Position numbers and translations under genes: made by a program
The notes under the pieces: generated by a model
What the model saw: the letters and a program-made list of their open reading frames with translations, nothing else
What the model was told of the DNA's origin: nothing
The model's database searches: none
Part shown: in pieces, positions 5,976-11,878 of the stretch
Layout: each line of letters begins with the position of its first letter
How positions within the stretch are numbered: the stretch's first letter is position 1
Source: Bacteriovoracaceae bacterium
GTDB taxonomy: Bacteria; Bdellovibrionota; UBA1018
Direction of reading: 5' to 3'
DNA: 11,977 nucleotides
Assembly (NCBI GenBank): GCA_023250795.1
Contig: JAHFAB010000023.1
Coordinates: 1-11,977, forward strand

Positions 5976-7130
5976 AATCTGTCCCAAAGCTTCTGCGATA
6001 AATTCTTCTACGGGAAACCGTGCCTCTTCGCGCTCAAGCTGTGAAGAAGTAGACTTTGTCGCTGGATGCCGGTCTGCAAAGAGGGTGCAGCAATCGAGAG
6101 AGGGACGAATAGATGTCTCATAGGTCCCCCATTTTTCGGCATATTTTATAATTTCACTTTTATCAAAACCAATGAGAGGCCTGAGAATTGGAAGCGAAGA
6201 AACTGATTCTATATTGGAAAGGTTCTCTATCGTTTGGCTAGCCACCTGTCCAAGGCTTTCTCCGGTGACGAGCGCTTGGGCATTGATTTTTTTAGAAAGT
6301 TCACAGGAAATTCTCACCATCATTCGGCGATACAGGACCGTTCTCAAGCGTGGATGCGTAACGAGTGCAATTTTTTCCTGAATTTTTCCAAACGGGATAA
6401 CGTACAGGGGCTGAGCTTTCGGTTGATAGCGATTGATGATTGTGACCAGGTCTTCGATTTTTTCTAAAACCTGGCTTTCGACAAAGGGAGTTCCATAAAA
6501 ATGAATAAAAGAAACTTGGGTTCCCCGTTTCAGCATTTGGAGAGCGGCGATGGGAGAGTCTAGCCCCCCAGAGAGGAGACAGAGGAGGTGACCATTGGTA
6601 CCCACGGGAAGTCCACCCAGGCCTTCATTCTTATCCGTCCAAAGGTAGGAAGATTCGTTGCGGATTTCAACTCCCACTCTAAACTCAGGATTTTTGAGGC
6701 TCACTTTTAAAAAAGGAAAATTTTTTAGAATGGCGGCGCCAAGTATTTTGTCAATTTCCATCGAGTTTTCCCCAAGTGCTTTTTCACTCCTTCGAGTGAG
6801 GACTCGAAATGAGTTTAAGCTCGGGTGATCTTTCAGGAGTTGAGAGACCTCTTCATTGGCCGCTTTTTCTAATGAGAGCCAGTTTGTTTCGACCATTCTC
6901 ATGGGGCTGAAGCTGCTGATTCCAAAAACATGGCTGAGCGCTGTTTTGACTTGTGGGTTCCAGGGAGTGTGGAGCAGAATTCTTCCCCGTTTTTGAGTGA
7001 CATTTATTTTAGTGCCGATCTCTCTTTGGATTATTTTTTGAGCATTTTGGATGAGCCGTCTTTCGAACCACTTTCGATTCTGTCCTTTGAGAGCAATCTC
7101 GTGATAGCGGAGTAATACAGCTCTCTCCAT
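5970..7130 (-). CDS. thiI: tRNA 4-thiouridine sulfurtransferase ThiI
   Basis: The protein has 386 residues. It has an N-terminal ferredoxin-like/THUMP part (about 1-165), then the PP-loop ATP-pyrophosphatase domain with SGGLDSP (187-193), the GESLGQVASQT motif (290-300) and the DCC motif (346-348) containing the cysteine thought to accept sulfur. There is no rhodanese domain, so it is the short form. It adenylates U8 of tRNA and receives persulfide sulfur from a cysteine desulfurase, encoded directly upstream. The start is certain: AGGAGGT overlaps the stop of that gene and TAG is directly followed by ATG. The C-terminus is odd: the TAG stop lies inside the inverted-repeat element, and excision of the element would extend the protein by 18 residues. 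Confidence 0.93.
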   Translation of the reverse strand: MERAVLLRYHEIALKGQNRKWFERRLIQNAQKIIQREIGTKINVTQKRGRILLHTPWNPQVKTALSHVFGISSFSPMRMVETNWLSLEKAANEEVSQLLKDHPSLNSFRVLTRRSEKALGENSMEIDKILGAAILKNFPFLKVSLKNPEFRVGVEIRNESSYLWTDKNEGLGGLPVGTNGHLLCLLSGGLDSPIAALQMLKRGTQVSFIHFYGTPFVESQVLEKIEDLVTIINRYQPKAQPLYVIPFGKIQEKIALVTHPRLRTVLYRRMMVRISCELSKKINAQALVTGESLGQVASQTIENLSNIESVSSLPILRPLIGFDKSEIIKYAEKWGTYETSIRPSLDCCTLFADRHPATKSTSSQLEREEARFPVEEFIAEALGQIL

Positions 7131-8339
7131 CTAACCTCCTAAGAGGAGTTTCATTTGCCTGATCGAATCTTCTAGCGCTTGGATCAGGATATCCATTTCT
7201 TCGACTGTTTGCTTTCCAGAAAAACTAATTCGGAGTGGAGAGGTTTGGATCGGCAGTGGAAACCCCATCGCCGCTAGAACTGAATCAGGCTCTGCCTTAT
7301 GTGAGCTGCATGCAGATCCCAAAGACACGAGGCATTTTCTTTCTTCTAAAAGTTTTGCCAAAGGACCGGAGGGGTAGCCTGGGATGCTTAGATTCACAAT
7401 ATGCGCCACCGCTTTGGTGAGGTCTTTCGGAGAGTTCCACCTAATGGGTAGATCTTTTCCCTTGAGTGAGTTCCAAAGTCTTTCTCTGAGTTTTGTGGTT
7501 TGGAGCGAGTGTGTTTTTTGATCTCGTAATATTTTTTCAGCCGCGGCGTGAAATCCCGCGATCAAGCCCGCGTTTTGAGTGCCTGAACGAAAGCCTTGTT
7601 CTTGCTCGCCTCCCCAGATGAGAGGGCGCAAACCTGATTTAAGTAGAGAGGGATTGAGAACGATGAGGGCTCCCACTCCTTTTGGACCTTCGATTTTATG
7701 AGCCGATATAGAAACTAGGTCAACGGCAGATGGACTTGTGGGGACGGAAATTTTTCCAAAAGCTTGCACGGCGTCGGTGTGAAAAATCAATCCAGGAACT
7801 TTGGATTTTGCAAGACTTGCCAACTCTTCAACCGGGAGAAGGGATCCTGCGATGTTATTGACTTGGTGGATGCTGACTAAAAGTGTGTGAGGAGTGAGGA
7901 GTTCTAGGAACTTTTCTTTTTGAATTTGTCCTTCCCCATCCACCGGGATGAGTTGAACATCCACGCCAAGAGAACTCAGAGACTGAGCCGTTTTTCGGAC
8001 GGCCGGATGCTCCGTGGCTGAGGTTAAAACTCGGATCGGTGAAGTTTTTTTCGCCATCGCTGCGAGCACGACCCCGTAGATCGCGAGATTGTCTGATTCG
8101 CTTCCACTACCGGTAAAAATCACTTGCTCGGGTGAGATTTTGAAATAATCTGCAAAAAATCGCCTCGAAATTTTGATCGCTTTTGCTGACTGTTGACCCA
8201 AGATGTGTTCGGAGGAAGGGTTTCCATAGTCTTCGCAAGAGTACTTTTGGAGGAGCTCTACAGCTTCTGGGCAACAGGGTGTAGTAGAGGCGTAATCAAA
8301 AAAGTGGTAGCTCTCTGTATTGTTTGGGTGTTTTAGCAT
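7131..8339 (-). CDS. Cysteine desulfurase (IscS/NifS family)
   Basis: The protein has 402 residues and is a class V aminotransferase-fold PLP enzyme. Motifs in order: DYASTTP near the start, GSGSESDNLA (77-86), ATEHPAV with His111, HTDAVQ (187-192, Asp189 near the PLP ring nitrogen), SAHK with Lys215 as the Schiff-base lysine, RSGTQN (251-256) and GSACSS with catalytic Cys344. It takes sulfur from L-cysteine as a persulfide on Cys344. The position directly before thiI, with no gap, says that its sulfur goes mainly to ThiI for tRNA 4-thiouridine, as in nifZ-thiI pairs of Firmicutes; a role in Fe-S assembly cannot be excluded. The ribosome-binding site is weak. It lies 84 bases after hipA on the same strand. 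Confidence 0.92.
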   Translation of the reverse strand: MLKHPNNTESYHFFDYASTTPCCPEAVELLQKYSCEDYGNPSSEHILGQQSAKAIKISRRFFADYFKISPEQVIFTGSGSESDNLAIYGVVLAAMAKKTSPIRVLTSATEHPAVRKTAQSLSSLGVDVQLIPVDGEGQIQKEKFLELLTPHTLLVSIHQVNNIAGSLLPVEELASLAKSKVPGLIFHTDAVQAFGKISVPTSPSAVDLVSISAHKIEGPKGVGALIVLNPSLLKSGLRPLIWGGEQEQGFRSGTQNAGLIAGFHAAAEKILRDQKTHSLQTTKLRERLWNSLKGKDLPIRWNSPKDLTKAVAHIVNLSIPGYPSGPLAKLLEERKCLVSLGSACSSHKAEPDSVLAAMGFPLPIQTSPLRISFSGKQTVEEMDILIQALEDSIRQMKLLLGG

Positions 8340-8423
8340 ATTTCTGGACTGTTTTACTTGTAAATGGGGCGGAGTACAAGGGGAAAGAGGGAGGCTCTAA
8401 TCGATACTCTCGGCGCTTATTTC

Positions 8424-9704
8424 TCAAATGCGCTTGAAAGTCTTTGAACACCTCAGAGTAATTAGTTCGCAAATCTGATCCAAAACTGGGTGTGCCCAGC
8501 CATGTTCTTTGAATTGATTTTTGATGACCAGTGCTTCTTTCGGTATTTTCGCTGCGAATTCTTTTACTGTTTCAATCACAAGCTTTGGTTTTATTCCAAT
8601 ATCATGTGAGAGTTGCTCCCAATGTCGCTGCCAAATCCAGTCAAGCCTTTTTTCTCCACCGATGTTCATGGCTGCATTTTCGGTCAACTTTGGATAGATA
8701 CGCGTGCACATGAGGTCATAAAAGGGAGCCAAAATCACTTCACCCTCTATAAAAAGAAGCGAAAGATTTTTGGCATGAGCATCTGTGTTTCCAATAAGTT
8801 GATTAAAAATCACCCATTTTAAGAGTCGAAATCTATCTTGAAGAGGTTGGGAGCTCTGATTTTCTAGCAATCTAAAACAATCTGTTAAGCTGGGTCCTCC
8901 TTCAGATTCATATTTGTTTTGAGGCAGCAGTGCCAAAGCTTGGCAAAAATCTTCCTGATGCAATCGTTTTACAGTTTGCTCAACGATATTTCGATCAAAT
9001 CTTTTTGTGACATAAAATGGCAGTTTACATGGAATTTTTCTTGGAATTTTGCTGGGTATTTTTCTGGGAAGTACAAACGAATCAGCAACTCCTAGTTTCA
9101 TTTGAGTAGCCAAGGCCATGCAAAAGGCTTCGTTTGTAACACTCCCTTTAAACCCGGGCATAGGGGGTTTGAGAATGTGAGAGCTAGAGAAACATACTTG
9201 AGGGAGAAATAATTCTTCTCCTTTCATGTAGAGTGGAATTTTAGACTGTGCTCCGGCCAATGAAAGACGCACTGCCGCCTGAGTTTCCGGACCCAACAAA
9301 AGGGGTCTTGTCGAGATGTTGTTTACCCAATTTTCTAGTTCACTGTGAGAAACCGGCTGATAAGAGCCTTTTTGGCTGGGTTTTGTTCCAGTTGGCCAAA
9401 GAGAGAGAGCACCTGCACACTCTCCACCGATAGCCTCCAGTAGCCCAAACTCATTCTCTTCTGAGAGGCCAAGTTTTTGTGTGATAGCGGTTCGGATATT
9501 TGCTTCGGGCAGTAGGTTTGCAAAAAAAGGACGTGATGTGTCTTCTTCGTAGGCTTCACTACGAAGGGGCAATGTGATTGAGATGGGAGTTGCATTTTTT
9601 GTTTGGAGAAATTCGAGATGGTATTGAAATACAAATCTTTGTTTTGAATCTAGTGACAAGTGGCCGACAAAAGCTTCTTCCCAGTAAAGATCGAGCTTGT
9701 TCAT
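8424..9704 (-). CDS. hipA: HipA-type serine/threonine kinase toxin
   Basis: The protein has 426 residues, close to the usual length. The N-terminal HipA_N domain (about 1-105, with SITLPLR and FFANLLPE) is followed by the kinase: RLSLAGAQSK (146-155, Ser148 at the place of the autophosphorylated serine), HILKP with Lys179, NEAFCMALA (191-199), KRFDR (234-238), the catalytic loop NQLIGNTDAHAKN (301-313) with Asp308, and FYDL with metal-binding Asp330. All key residues are present, so the kinase is probably active. Known HipA proteins phosphorylate aminoacyl-tRNA synthetases such as GltX and cause growth arrest. ATG overlaps the hipB stop as ATGA. A repeat of about four residues at 213-228 (RKIPSKIPRKIPCKLP) is an unusual insertion encoded by a 12-bp tandem repeat. 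Confidence 0.92.
   Translation of the reverse strand: MNKLDLYWEEAFVGHLSLDSKQRFVFQYHLEFLQTKNATPISITLPLRSEAYEEDTSRPFFANLLPEANIRTAITQKLGLSEENEFGLLEAIGGECAGALSLWPTGTKPSQKGSYQPVSHSELENWVNNISTRPLLLGPETQAAVRLSLAGAQSKIPLYMKGEELFLPQVCFSSSHILKPPMPGFKGSVTNEAFCMALATQMKLGVADSFVLPRKIPSKIPRKIPCKLPFYVTKRFDRNIVEQTVKRLHQEDFCQALALLPQNKYESEGGPSLTDCFRLLENQSSQPLQDRFRLLKWVIFNQLIGNTDAHAKNLSLLFIEGEVILAPFYDLMCTRIYPKLTENAAMNIGGEKRLDWIWQRHWEQLSHDIGIKPKLVIETVKEFAAKIPKEALVIKNQFKEHGWAHPVLDQICELITLRCSKTFKRI
9018..9065 (-). repeat. Four-unit 12-bp tandem repeat inside hipA
   Basis: On the plus strand the units begin at 9018, 9030, 9042 and 9054; the two middle ones read TGGAATTTTTCT and TGGAATTTTGCT. Each unit encodes four residues (pattern K-I/L-P-x), giving the stretch RKIPSKIPRKIPCKLP. 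As 12 is divisible by three, copy-number changes would keep the frame and lengthen or shorten a linker before the KRFDR strand. Confidence 0.75.
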
Positions 9705-9931
9705 TTTTGATGCTTTCGAGAGTTGAGAGTCAGTCTAAAGCCATAGGCTCTAAGAACTTGGAGGACTTTGCCTATTTCGTCTGTAGGTTTTCCTTTTTCT
9801 AGTTCACCTATAAAGCGGGGCCCTACATTACAAAGTTGTGCTGCTTGTTCTTGTGTGACTCCCATTTTTTTGCGCCAAATCCGTAAGAGTTTACCTAGAT
9901 CGTGTATGTTTTCGATCGATTCAATAGTCAT
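9701..9931 (-). CDS. hipB: HipB-type antitoxin, XRE-family helix-turn-helix regulator
   Basis: The protein has 76 residues. A helix-turn-helix of the Cro/C1 (XRE) type covers about 10-65: LGKLLRIWRKKMGVTQEQAAQLCNVGPRFIGELEKGKPTD, with the GVTQEQAA and FIGELEKG segments typical of the family. The C-terminus (GFRLTLNSRKHQK) is short. It should neutralise HipA and repress its own operon. It is translationally coupled to hipA by an ATGA overlap. Two inverted repeats with a shared GGAAGAT half-site lie just upstream, one covering the -10 box, which fits autoregulation. Confidence 0.9.
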   Translation of the reverse strand: MTIESIENIHDLGKLLRIWRKKMGVTQEQAAQLCNVGPRFIGELEKGKPTDEIGKVLQVLRAYGFRLTLNSRKHQK

Positions 9932-9932
9932 T

Positions 9933-9960
9933 TAGAATCTTCCCTCTCAGGAAGATTCTA
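9933..9960. promoter_or_regulatory. Proximal HipB operator
   Basis: TAGAATCTTCC (9933-9943) and GGAAGATTCTA (9950-9960) are perfect 11-base inverted repeats with a six-base spacer (CTCTCA). The right arm contains the hipBA -10 box (TAGAAT on the minus strand), so a bound dimer would block the polymerase. It begins two bases before the hipB ATG. Confidence 0.7.
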
Positions 9961-9982
9961 GCAGAAAGTTCAAAATATGCAA
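9955..9982 (-). promoter_or_regulatory. hipBA promoter
   Basis: On the minus strand TTGCAT (complement of 9977-9982) and TAGAAT (complement of 9955-9960) are 16 bases apart. The -10 box is inside the proximal operator and the -35 box lies between the two operators. Confidence 0.55.
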
Positions 9983-9984
9983 TA

Positions 9985-10006
9985 TATCTTACCGACCGGG
10001 AAGATA
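9985..10006. promoter_or_regulatory. Distal HipB operator candidate
   Basis: TATCTTACC (9985-9993) and GGGAAGATA (9998-10006) form an inverted repeat with one mismatch and a four-base spacer. It shares the GGAAGAT half-site with the proximal operator; the two centres are about 49 bases apart. An overlapping ACCGG-N7-CCGGT repeat lies at 9995-10011. Confidence 0.5.
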
Positions 10007-10017
10007 CCGGTAGTTAA

Positions 10018-10155
10018 CGCATTACGTATTTTGCTGTTGAGAATAAACGAATCGGTGTAGATTTTCCTCCTTGGGCAATTAGAGCTCTCGACCAAGAAGC
10101 AGGCAGACGTGGCATCACTCGACAAGCACTCATAAAAACTTGGCTCATTTCTTAA
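10018..10155 (+). pseudogene. Truncated copy of the ribbon-helix-helix antitoxin gene at 11522
   Basis: Bases 10027-10149 match 11609-11731 with seven differences in 123 bases. The translation from 10027 (YFAVENKRIGVDFPPW and onward to TRQALIKTWLIS) reproduces the DNA-binding core of the intact protein. The copy has no start codon: an in-frame TAA lies at 10015-10017, and the region equivalent to the first 29 codons is missing or unrecognisable. It stops at TAA 10153-10155, about 14 codons early. Just before 10027, GTTAACGCATTACG still resembles the intact copy with one base missing, hinting at a frameshift. It lies between hipBA and the AbiE-like cassette. Confidence 0.85.
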
Positions 10156-10165
10156 TAAAATTACA

Positions 10166-10196
10166 AATTACAAATTACAAATTGTAATTTGTAATT
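10166..10196. promoter_or_regulatory. Perfect 31-base palindrome, likely operator of the AbiE-like cassette
   Basis: AATTACAAATTACAA (10166-10180) and TTGTAATTTGTAATT (10182-10196) are exact reverse complements around one A. The left side continues a heptamer repeat, TTACAAA three times at 10161-10181. The right arm contains the proposed -35 box (TTGTAA). A wHTH regulator encoded 21 bases downstream is the obvious candidate to bind it. Confidence 0.65.
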
Positions 10197-10211
10197 ATTG
10201 TATGATATAAT
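10182..10211 (+). promoter_or_regulatory. Promoter of the AbiE-like cassette, leaderless
   Basis: TTGTAA (10182-10187) and a perfect TATAAT (10206-10211) are 18 bases apart. The -10 box ends six bases before the ATG at 10218, so the expected start of transcription coincides with the start codon. No ribosome-binding site is present. Confidence 0.55.
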
Positions 10212-10217
10212 AAAAAA

Positions 10218-10742
10218 ATGAGATCTAAAAGTGGGTTAAAACCTCAGGATGTTGTTATTTTATTGAAAATTGTATCCTTAAAAGATAGGCCATGGAGGTT
10301 GCTTGATATTGCAAATGAACTCGGACTTAGTCAGGGGGAAATTAGTTTTGGGTTAGAACGTCTTAAGAAATCAAAGCTTATTGATGGGAAAAAAAAGAAA
10401 CCTATGAAGCAATCACTGTTGGAGTTTGTTCTTCATGGGGTTAAATATATGTATCCCGTAGAGCCAGGTCCATTAGTTCGAGGTATTCCAACTGCTCATT
10501 CTGCACAGCCTCTAAAAGGAAAGATTATCTCAAGTAATGATGATCAGTTCGTATGGGCAGACTCAGAAGGAGAAATGAGAGGACAACACATTGAGCCTTT
10601 ATATCAGAGTGTTCCTTTTGCCGTAAAAAAGGACCCAATATTACATAAGTTATTGGCTCTCGTAGATGCTATTCGAGTTGGCCGCAGTCGTGAGCGCAAA
10701 TTAGCTATTACAGAGTTTATAGGATTGATTAATAAGGGTTAA
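10218..10742 (+). CDS. Winged-helix regulator of an AbiE-like pair (AbiEi-type putative antitoxin)
   Basis: The protein has 174 residues. The N-terminal part (about 10-60) is a winged helix: DVVILLKIVSLKDRPWRLLDIANELGLSQGEISFGLERLKKSKLI, with LLDIANELGLSQGEIS as helix-turn-helix. The rest (LLEFVLHGVKYMYPVEPGPLVRGIPTAHSA and further to DAIRVGRSRERKLA) looks conserved and specific but I cannot assign it to a named domain. It is followed after three bases by a nucleotidyltransferase, the order of AbiEi/AbiEii systems in which AbiEi is a wHTH repressor and antitoxin. A perfect palindrome overlaps its promoter, supporting autorepression. The gene is AT-rich compared with the DNA to the left. The start has no ribosome-binding site and is probably leaderless. 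Confidence 0.7.
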   Translation: MRSKSGLKPQDVVILLKIVSLKDRPWRLLDIANELGLSQGEISFGLERLKKSKLIDGKKKKPMKQSLLEFVLHGVKYMYPVEPGPLVRGIPTAHSAQPLKGKIISSNDDQFVWADSEGEMRGQHIEPLYQSVPFAVKKDPILHKLLALVDAIRVGRSRERKLAITEFIGLINKG

Positions 10743-10745
10743 AAT

Positions 10746-11432
10746 ATGGTTAATAATAAAAATCTACAAATGCTTGAGGTTGTCAATGCGGCTTTAAAAA
10801 AAGTATCTGAAAAATTTGTATTTGTTGGAGGAGCAACAACAGCATTGTATTTAAGAGAAAATGCGTTGGAAACCGTTCGCCCTACTGATGATGTGGATTG
10901 TGTGATTGAGCTTATCAGTTTAATTGATTTTTATGCTTTAGAAAAAAAATTGAGAGTCTTTGGTTTTGTAAATTCACATCAAGGACCAATATGTCGGTTT
11001 ACTTATTGTGGTATTCTTGTAGATATCATGCCAACAGATCCTAAAATATTGGGATTTTCTAATAATTGGTATACGGATGGAATTCAGAATGCCATCGAAG
11101 TAAAACTTCCAAATAAAGAGAAAATAAAAATTTTTTCAGAAGCTTATTTTTTGGCATCAAAATTAGAGGCTTTCAAAGGAAGGGGGAAGAATAATTTTCG
11201 TGATTCTTCTGATATTGAAGACGTTGTTACTGTTTTAGAAGCTTGTCCTGATCTCTGGATTCGGCTTGAGCAAGCTTCAATAAAAGTAAAAACATACCTT
11301 CAAAATGAATTTAAAAAATTACTTTCGAACGACTTGTTTATAGAAAGTTTGAGTGCCCATTTGTCCGGAGGAGTCAATCGACAAGAGCGAGCAGATCGTG
11401 TTGAGCAGTTATTGCGAGACTTTGTAAGATGA
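10746..11432 (+). CDS. AbiEii-like nucleotidyltransferase (putative toxin)
   Basis: The protein has 228 residues. The nucleotidyltransferase signature is complete: FVFVGGATTALYL with Gly28-Gly29, RPTDDVDCVIE with Asp49 and Asp51, and VDIMPTD with Asp93. The helical C-terminal half begins with FLASKLEAFKGRGKNNFRDSSDIEDVVTVLE, in which the K-EAF--RG and RDSSDIEDV motifs match the AbiEii/AbiGii toxin family. Characterised members transfer nucleotides to RNA, for example to tRNA 3' ends (MenT/AbiEii group), and stop growth; the target here is unknown. The SD-like AAGGG lies inside the end of the preceding gene, three bases separate them, and they surely form one operon. The gene is AT-rich, which together with the flanking duplication points to acquisition by transfer. 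Confidence 0.75.
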   Translation: MVNNKNLQMLEVVNAALKKVSEKFVFVGGATTALYLRENALETVRPTDDVDCVIELISLIDFYALEKKLRVFGFVNSHQGPICRFTYCGILVDIMPTDPKILGFSNNWYTDGIQNAIEVKLPNKEKIKIFSEAYFLASKLEAFKGRGKNNFRDSSDIEDVVTVLEACPDLWIRLEQASIKVKTYLQNEFKKLLSNDLFIESLSAHLSGGVNRQERADRVEQLLRDFVR

Positions 11433-11443
11433 TGGCATATTAG

Positions 11444-11485
11444 AACTAAAGGAGACAAAAAATAAATATTTTGTCTCCTTTAGTT
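11444..11485. terminator. Long perfect hairpin after the AbiE-like pair
   Basis: AACTAAAGGAGACAAAA (11444-11460) and TTTTGTCTCCTTTAGTT (11469-11485) are exact reverse complements with an eight-base loop (AATAAATA). No separate T-run follows on either strand, so it is not a classic intrinsic terminator. It may be a processing or termination structure, or an operator for the antitoxin gene 37 bases downstream. Confidence 0.5.
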
Positions 11486-11521
11486 GTGTAAAGAGACTGA
11501 AAGCTTGTAGGAGGGCCAGAA

Positions 11522-11776
11522 ATGAAGAAAAAAACATCTATGAAAACCGAATCAACAACCGCTCATAATCTTGAAGAACGTTTTAATAGCGGAAAAAATG
11601 TGCTCGACTATTTTGACGCTGAGAATAAACGAGTCGGTGTAGATTTTCCTCCTTGGGCAATTAGAGCTCTCGACCAAGAAGCAGGCAGACGTGGTATTAC
11701 TCGACAAGCACTTATAAAAACTTGGCTCATTGATAAATTAGACACTATTGAGGAAAAAAGGAAGCGGACTCACTGA
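11522..11776 (+). CDS. BrnA/CopG-like ribbon-helix-helix antitoxin, apparently without its toxin
   Basis: The protein has 84 residues. The ribbon-helix-helix lies at about 36-73: KRVGVDFPPWAIRALDQEAGRRGITRQALIKTWLIDKL, which strongly resembles BrnA-type antitoxins (VDFP-W----LD-EA-R-G--RQ--IK-W---RL). The N-terminal half (LEERFNSGKNVLDYFD) is the usual short toxin-binding arm. The start is clear, with AGGAGG eight bases before ATG. BrnA is normally encoded just after its RNase toxin BrnT; no such gene is seen here, and the preceding gene is the nucleotidyltransferase, 89 bases away. A broken second copy lies at 10018-10155. It could be an orphan antitoxin, or have been adopted as the regulator of the cassette. 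Confidence 0.8.
   Translation: MKKKTSMKTESTTAHNLEERFNSGKNVLDYFDAENKRVGVDFPPWAIRALDQEAGRRGITRQALIKTWLIDKLDTIEEKRKRTH
11609..11731 (+). repeat. Right copy of a 123-bp direct duplication (left copy 10027-10149)
   Basis: The two copies are in the same orientation, 1,582 bases apart, with seven mismatches and no gap. The right copy is inside the intact antitoxin gene; the left is the pseudogene. Between them lies the whole AbiE-like cassette. Confidence 0.85.
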
Positions 11777-11793
11777 GGTTCTCCGGAGAACCT
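11776..11793. promoter_or_regulatory. Perfect 18-base palindrome at the end of the antitoxin gene
   Basis: AGGTTCTCC and GGAGAACCT are exact complements with no spacer; the first base is the last base of the TGA stop. It is GC-rich, unlike the cassette, with no T-run. It could be an operator, a recombination site or the base of a 3' structure together with ACGCA-CGCGC-TGCGT just after it (about 11796-11810). Confidence 0.4.
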
Positions 11794-11878
11794 GTACGCA
11801 CGCGCTGCGTGTTGACACACCGCACTAACGCGCAGTAAGCCCTAGACAATCCGCACTTCCTCTCCTAAACTTTCACGG

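Noticed and set aside
8409..8431. Hairpin at the hipA stop (GCGC-ATTT-GAG-AAAT-GCGC) as terminator between hipA and the cysteine desulfurase gene.
   Set aside because: It contains a two-base bulge and is not followed by a T-run on the minus strand.
9335..9634. 99-residue minus-strand frame overlapping hipA.
   Set aside because: It is an alternative frame entirely within hipA, whose motifs are complete; composition is that of a shadow frame.
10161..10196. CRISPR-like short repeats (TTACAAA).
   Set aside because: The units are contiguous heptamers without spacers and form one palindrome next to a promoter.
11812..11841. TTGACA with TAAGCC 18 bases later as promoter of the last partial gene.
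   Set aside because: The -10 match is too poor; recorded only as a possibility.
11777..11860. tRNA-like or riboswitch-like folded region.
   Set aside because: No cloverleaf with T-loop and anticodon arms can be drawn, and no known riboswitch core was recognised.
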